A DNA stretch of 64,000 nucleotides from assembly GCA_900116395.1 (NCBI GenBank), contig FPAN01000002.1, forward strand, positions 248,001-312,000, given 5' to 3'. This DNA is from Lachnospiraceae bacterium XBD2001. GTDB lineage: Bacteria; Bacillota; Clostridia; Lachnospirales; Lachnospiraceae. The position numbers and the translations under genes are program-made. Positions 61,391 to 64,000 of the stretch are shown here, one piece after another. Position 1 is the first letter of the stretch. Each line of letters begins with the position of its first letter. Below the pieces are notes generated by a model. That model had not been told where the DNA came from. It was given only the letters and a program-made list of their open reading frames with translations, and ran no database searches.

Positions 61391-61401
61391 GAGAGACTGG
61401 G

Positions 61402-62448
61402 ATGACAGAGGATAACCGTGATTATGGTTTGGATTTTCTTAAAATCATATTTTGCTTTATGATATTGTTCCTGCATAAACCAACGGCATTGGGATTCTGG
61501 AAGTATTTACCGATGCGTAGCATTGTGGCAATAGCAGTACCGGGGTTCTTTGCCATTTCCGGATACCTGTTGGTGATGCGTGGAGATATTACCCGCAAGA
61601 TATATACGAAGGTTATTCCAAGGTATGTGTCTGTTTTTTTGATTTGGTCCTCTGCATATTGGGTGACGAATTGGGTTCGCGAGCATGATGGATGGGACGG
61701 GTTCTTGTTCTATGTTGTAGAGAACTCGGAAGGTTGGCACCTTTGGTATTTAAAATGTTTGATTCAGATTTTACTGTTTTATCCTTTGCTTCGTGCAATC
61801 GTTGAGAAGAAGAATCTGTTTATTCTCTATACTGTATTTTGGTTCATACTTGTAGGGGTTCGATTCATCTTTACATATATTCATCCAATCAATTGGTATT
61901 ACTTGCGATTATTACAGGTGCCATTATTTGAGATGAGTGGATTTGTAGCCGGAACCTGGTCCGGATATTATCCGGAAGAAGCGCTGGGATTGGTCTTGAT
62001 TGGTGGAGGATTTATACACCATATTAAGCAGATGGAGAATCCAAAGAAATATAATGGATGGTTTATCCTTATGTATCTGTTTGGATTATTAACGACAATT
62101 CTGTTGGGCGTTTACGAGTATTATAAAATGCCTGAGAATATGTTACTAGGCATCATGGAACCATTTAATGGATACTTATTGATTAGTGTATGTGGATTCA
62201 TGGGCTTTATTTTGATTAATTTAACCTACAGTGACTGGATGAAGCGTGTGATACAGTTCCTAGCACCGTTAACTTTAGGAGTGTATTGCATTCATCCCTT
62301 GGTAATTCGCTTGGTGAAACATTACTATGACTTGTATGGCAGAACATATGACGCTTTATTGTATTTTTTAATTGCATTCATTTCGTTTGCAATTATTTGG
62401 GTGATGCGAACAGTAATTCCCAAGCGGCTGCGCGCCTGGATATTATAG
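61402..62448 (+). CDS. Acyltransferase family 3 membrane protein
   Basis: 348 residues, about ten helices. The start RDYGLDFLKIIFCFMILFLHKP is typical of one surface-polysaccharide subgroup, with the conserved His in FLHKP, followed by VAIAVPGFFAISGYLLVMR and WHLWYLKCLIQILLFYPLL. It probably acetylates or otherwise acylates a sugar on or near the membrane. It begins 11 bases after the radical SAM gene. It is not closely similar to the acyltransferase at 59327, so the two presumably act on different positions. Confidence 0.88.
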   Translation: MTEDNRDYGLDFLKIIFCFMILFLHKPTALGFWKYLPMRSIVAIAVPGFFAISGYLLVMRGDITRKIYTKVIPRYVSVFLIWSSAYWVTNWVREHDGWDGFLFYVVENSEGWHLWYLKCLIQILLFYPLLRAIVEKKNLFILYTVFWFILVGVRFIFTYIHPINWYYLRLLQVPLFEMSGFVAGTWSGYYPEEALGLVLIGGGFIHHIKQMENPKKYNGWFILMYLFGLLTTILLGVYEYYKMPENMLLGIMEPFNGYLLISVCGFMGFILINLTYSDWMKRVIQFLAPLTLGVYCIHPLVIRLVKHYYDLYGRTYDALLYFLIAFISFAIIWVMRTVIPKRLRAWIL

Positions 62449-62466
62449 GAAGATAGGTTTGTTAGT

Positions 62467-64000
62467 ATGAAAATTACAATTTCTCCACAAAAAAAGTGGA
62501 ATAATAAGCTTGCCCGTAAGGACAACAAAAATGCATATTGGGATAATGTTACGTGGACTAAGCGAAGGGGTACCTCCCTTCGCTTAATTGTCGATGAGGT
62601 AATGAAACAATCGGATAAGAAAAGAGTTTCTGTTCTTATGCCGGAATTATTTGATCCGGAAGTTGAAAAGGATATCTACGGAGAGAATGTAGAAGTCTTG
62701 CGTTATCCGTTAACAGATAAGTTGGATCCGGACTGGAATGCAATTAAGGAACAGTACAAGGATAGGGAAGTAGACGTTTTTATCTTCGTACATTACTTTG
62801 GCATGTATCATGATGCCAATAGAGCCAAGACATTTTGCAAGCAGCATGATGCGCGGCTTATAGAAGATGCATCTCATTGCCTGTATCAGTACCAGAAGAT
62901 TGGCCAAGCGGGTGACTATGTTGTTTTTAGTAGCAAGTATTTGCTACCTACGAAGGAATGTTCCTGGATAATCAATCAGTGTAAAGAATCCGAGCAGATA
63001 GCGTTAGAAGTTCCAACGGCGTACGCTTGTGAAGAGGCAGTAAGACAAGCGGTTGAGGCATACGATTATGAGACCTTGAAACGAATTGCGTATCTTCGAC
63101 GAGAGAATTGTGGCTTGCTGAATTATTTTATTCAGTCCTTGAATGGTACGGTACAATCACTCATTGGAGAAGAATGTGAGAGTCCATTCTTTGCAGTGTA
63201 CTCTTCGGAGAATGCGGTTGGACGTACTCATCTTATTCAAGAGCTTGATAAAATTGGGTTCCCGGTTATTTCGGTGAATGATAATTTGTTTGCATTACCT
63301 GTACATCAAGGTATTAGACCGGGACGACTGGCTAGAAGATTATCATCTTGCATACAAACGTCTGCGCCAAAGGTTCAGCTGGTAAAGTTGGGTAAGGATG
63401 ATAAAGCGCGTTGGGAACATTTATATAATCAAATTCAGATATCTAATATCACTCAGCATTGGGCATACGGTGATATGAAGCAGATATCGGAAGGCTGGCA
63501 GGTTGAGCGTTTCGTTATTCAACAGGACGGGGAAGACATTGGTATTCTTCAACTTCTGAGCAAGAAAAAGCTTGGACGAAAAATTGTATATCGTGTAAAT
63601 CGTGGACCAATCTTCATTCTACCTGAAAATAATATTGATTTGGAACTTGCTACGATGCGAGAACTCAAGCGATATTTGAATAGACCGTGTTTGTTTTTCT
63701 ATGTGCCGTATAGCGTGATGACAGAGGAAAACTATATCAAAACAAATGCGGATAAATGGAACAATTGGGATGTCTATGGATACCCTTCCGGAGTAATAGA
63801 TTTGACACAATCGGAAGAGGATTTGCGTAAGTCTTTAAACAGTAAATGGCGCAACCAGTTGAAGACGGCAGAGAAGTATGAACATATCGTTCAGACGGAT
63901 AAAGACCGATTTGACGAGATGATGGAATTGTATGTTGAAGAGCAGGAAGAGAAGAATTTCAAGGGAGAGAATCCACTACTCTTACGTGCTATGTACAATC
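62467..64000 (+). CDS. DegT-like domain fused to a FemAB-like acyl/aminoacyl transferase, 3' end outside the window
   Basis: 511 codons are visible from ATG 62467; the frame is still open at the window edge. Residues about 20-280 are homologous to the DegT-like protein at 30610 (VFIFVHYFGMYHDANRAK, RLIEDASHCLYQYQKIGQAGDYVVF). The Lys aligned with the Schiff-base position of that paralogue is Tyr here (SSKYLLP against SMHKLLP), so PLP chemistry is doubtful. From about residue 310 a FemAB/GNAT-like fold begins; LRKSLNSKWRNQLKTAEK is the signature of FemX/FemAB family proteins, which use aminoacyl-tRNA or related donors. I infer transfer of an amino acid onto an amino sugar. Confidence 0.8.
   Translation, partial: MKITISPQKKWNNKLARKDNKNAYWDNVTWTKRRGTSLRLIVDEVMKQSDKKRVSVLMPELFDPEVEKDIYGENVEVLRYPLTDKLDPDWNAIKEQYKDREVDVFIFVHYFGMYHDANRAKTFCKQHDARLIEDASHCLYQYQKIGQAGDYVVFSSKYLLPTKECSWIINQCKESEQIALEVPTAYACEEAVRQAVEAYDYETLKRIAYLRRENCGLLNYFIQSLNGTVQSLIGEECESPFFAVYSSENAVGRTHLIQELDKIGFPVISVNDNLFALPVHQGIRPGRLARRLSSCIQTSAPKVQLVKLGKDDKARWEHLYNQIQISNITQHWAYGDMKQISEGWQVERFVIQQDGEDIGILQLLSKKKLGRKIVYRVNRGPIFILPENNIDLELATMRELKRYLNRPCLFFYVPYSVMTEENYIKTNADKWNNWDVYGYPSGVIDLTQSEEDLRKSLNSKWRNQLKTAEKYEHIVQTDKDRFDEMMELYVEEQEEKNFKGENPLLLRAMYN

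Noticed and set aside
62570-62595. Perfect 10-bp hairpin AAGCGAAGGG / CCCTTCGCTT
   Set aside because: It is within the coding sequence of the DegT-FemAB fusion and lacks a T-run; a chance or translational effect is possible but unsupported.

Overview
The window looks like a chromosomal segment of a Gram-positive gut or rumen bacterium of the Clostridia, most likely a member of the Lachnospiraceae. The support is a DUF4317 protein, YerC next to PcrA, a CbiMQO-type ECF transporter, a GH3 enzyme with reversed domain order, purine-rich Shine-Dalgarno sequences, and sigma-A promoters that often carry an extended -10 TGNTATAAT. No rRNA, tRNA, CRISPR array or insertion sequence was recognised. No genus is claimed.

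Layout. 1-8225 is housekeeping: DUF4317 (minus strand, running off the left edge), asnS-asnA, yerC-pcrA, a small membrane protein and the rRNA methyltransferase rlmD. 8230-10943 is an accessory patch: an acyltransferase, a truncated palindromic repeat, an XRE regulator and an ORF6N protein surrounded by related palindromes. 11063-13446 encodes a cobalt/nickel ECF transporter (cbiM-cbiQ-cbiO). 13633-16631 is a polar amino acid ABC transporter under a strong promoter with a possible Rrf2-type operator. 16734-18825 is a LytTR response regulator with a GHKL sensor kinase. 18972-24936 is a GH3 / GtrA-like / membrane-anchored GH3 module. A VanZ gene and a convergent GtrA gene follow, and their stop codons share one terminator stem.

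26288-55125 is a large surface-polysaccharide locus reading rightwards. It starts with a phosphoglycosyl transferase (lipid-linked initiation), then glycosyltransferases, a deacetylase, a DegT-like protein, a Wzy-like polymerase, a Wzx-like flippase and a Wzz-like protein. Next come two tandem pairs of split membrane proteins, the first pair fused to a histidine phosphatase. A nonulosonic-acid-type block (41486-49208) follows: DUF4910 aminopeptidase-like, AAC(3)-like acyltransferase, adenylation enzyme, acyl carrier protein, radical SAM, a PseF/PseG-like fusion and a NeuB-like synthase. The locus ends with a putative phospho-alcohol decoration block (49268-55125): a nucleotidyltransferase-PLP enzyme fusion, a CDP-glycerol-type phosphotransferase, and a striking YidC/Oxa1-phosphoethanolamine-transferase-like fusion. 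After one minus-strand membrane protein (55145-56695), a second rightward unit (56832-64000, open at the window edge) encodes an FdtA/FdtB-type 3-amino-3,6-dideoxyhexose pathway, a polyprenyl-linked glycosyltransferase, two acyltransferases, a radical SAM enzyme and a DegT-like/FemAB-like fusion.

The most unusual items are the YidC fusion, the duplicated split membrane-protein pairs with the phosphatase fusion, the carrier-protein nonulosonate block, the DegT-FemAB fusion, a family of about 80-nt near-perfect palindromes behind transporter operons, and the palindromes inside and around the ORF6N gene. Assignments rest on reading motifs by eye; no database search was run.
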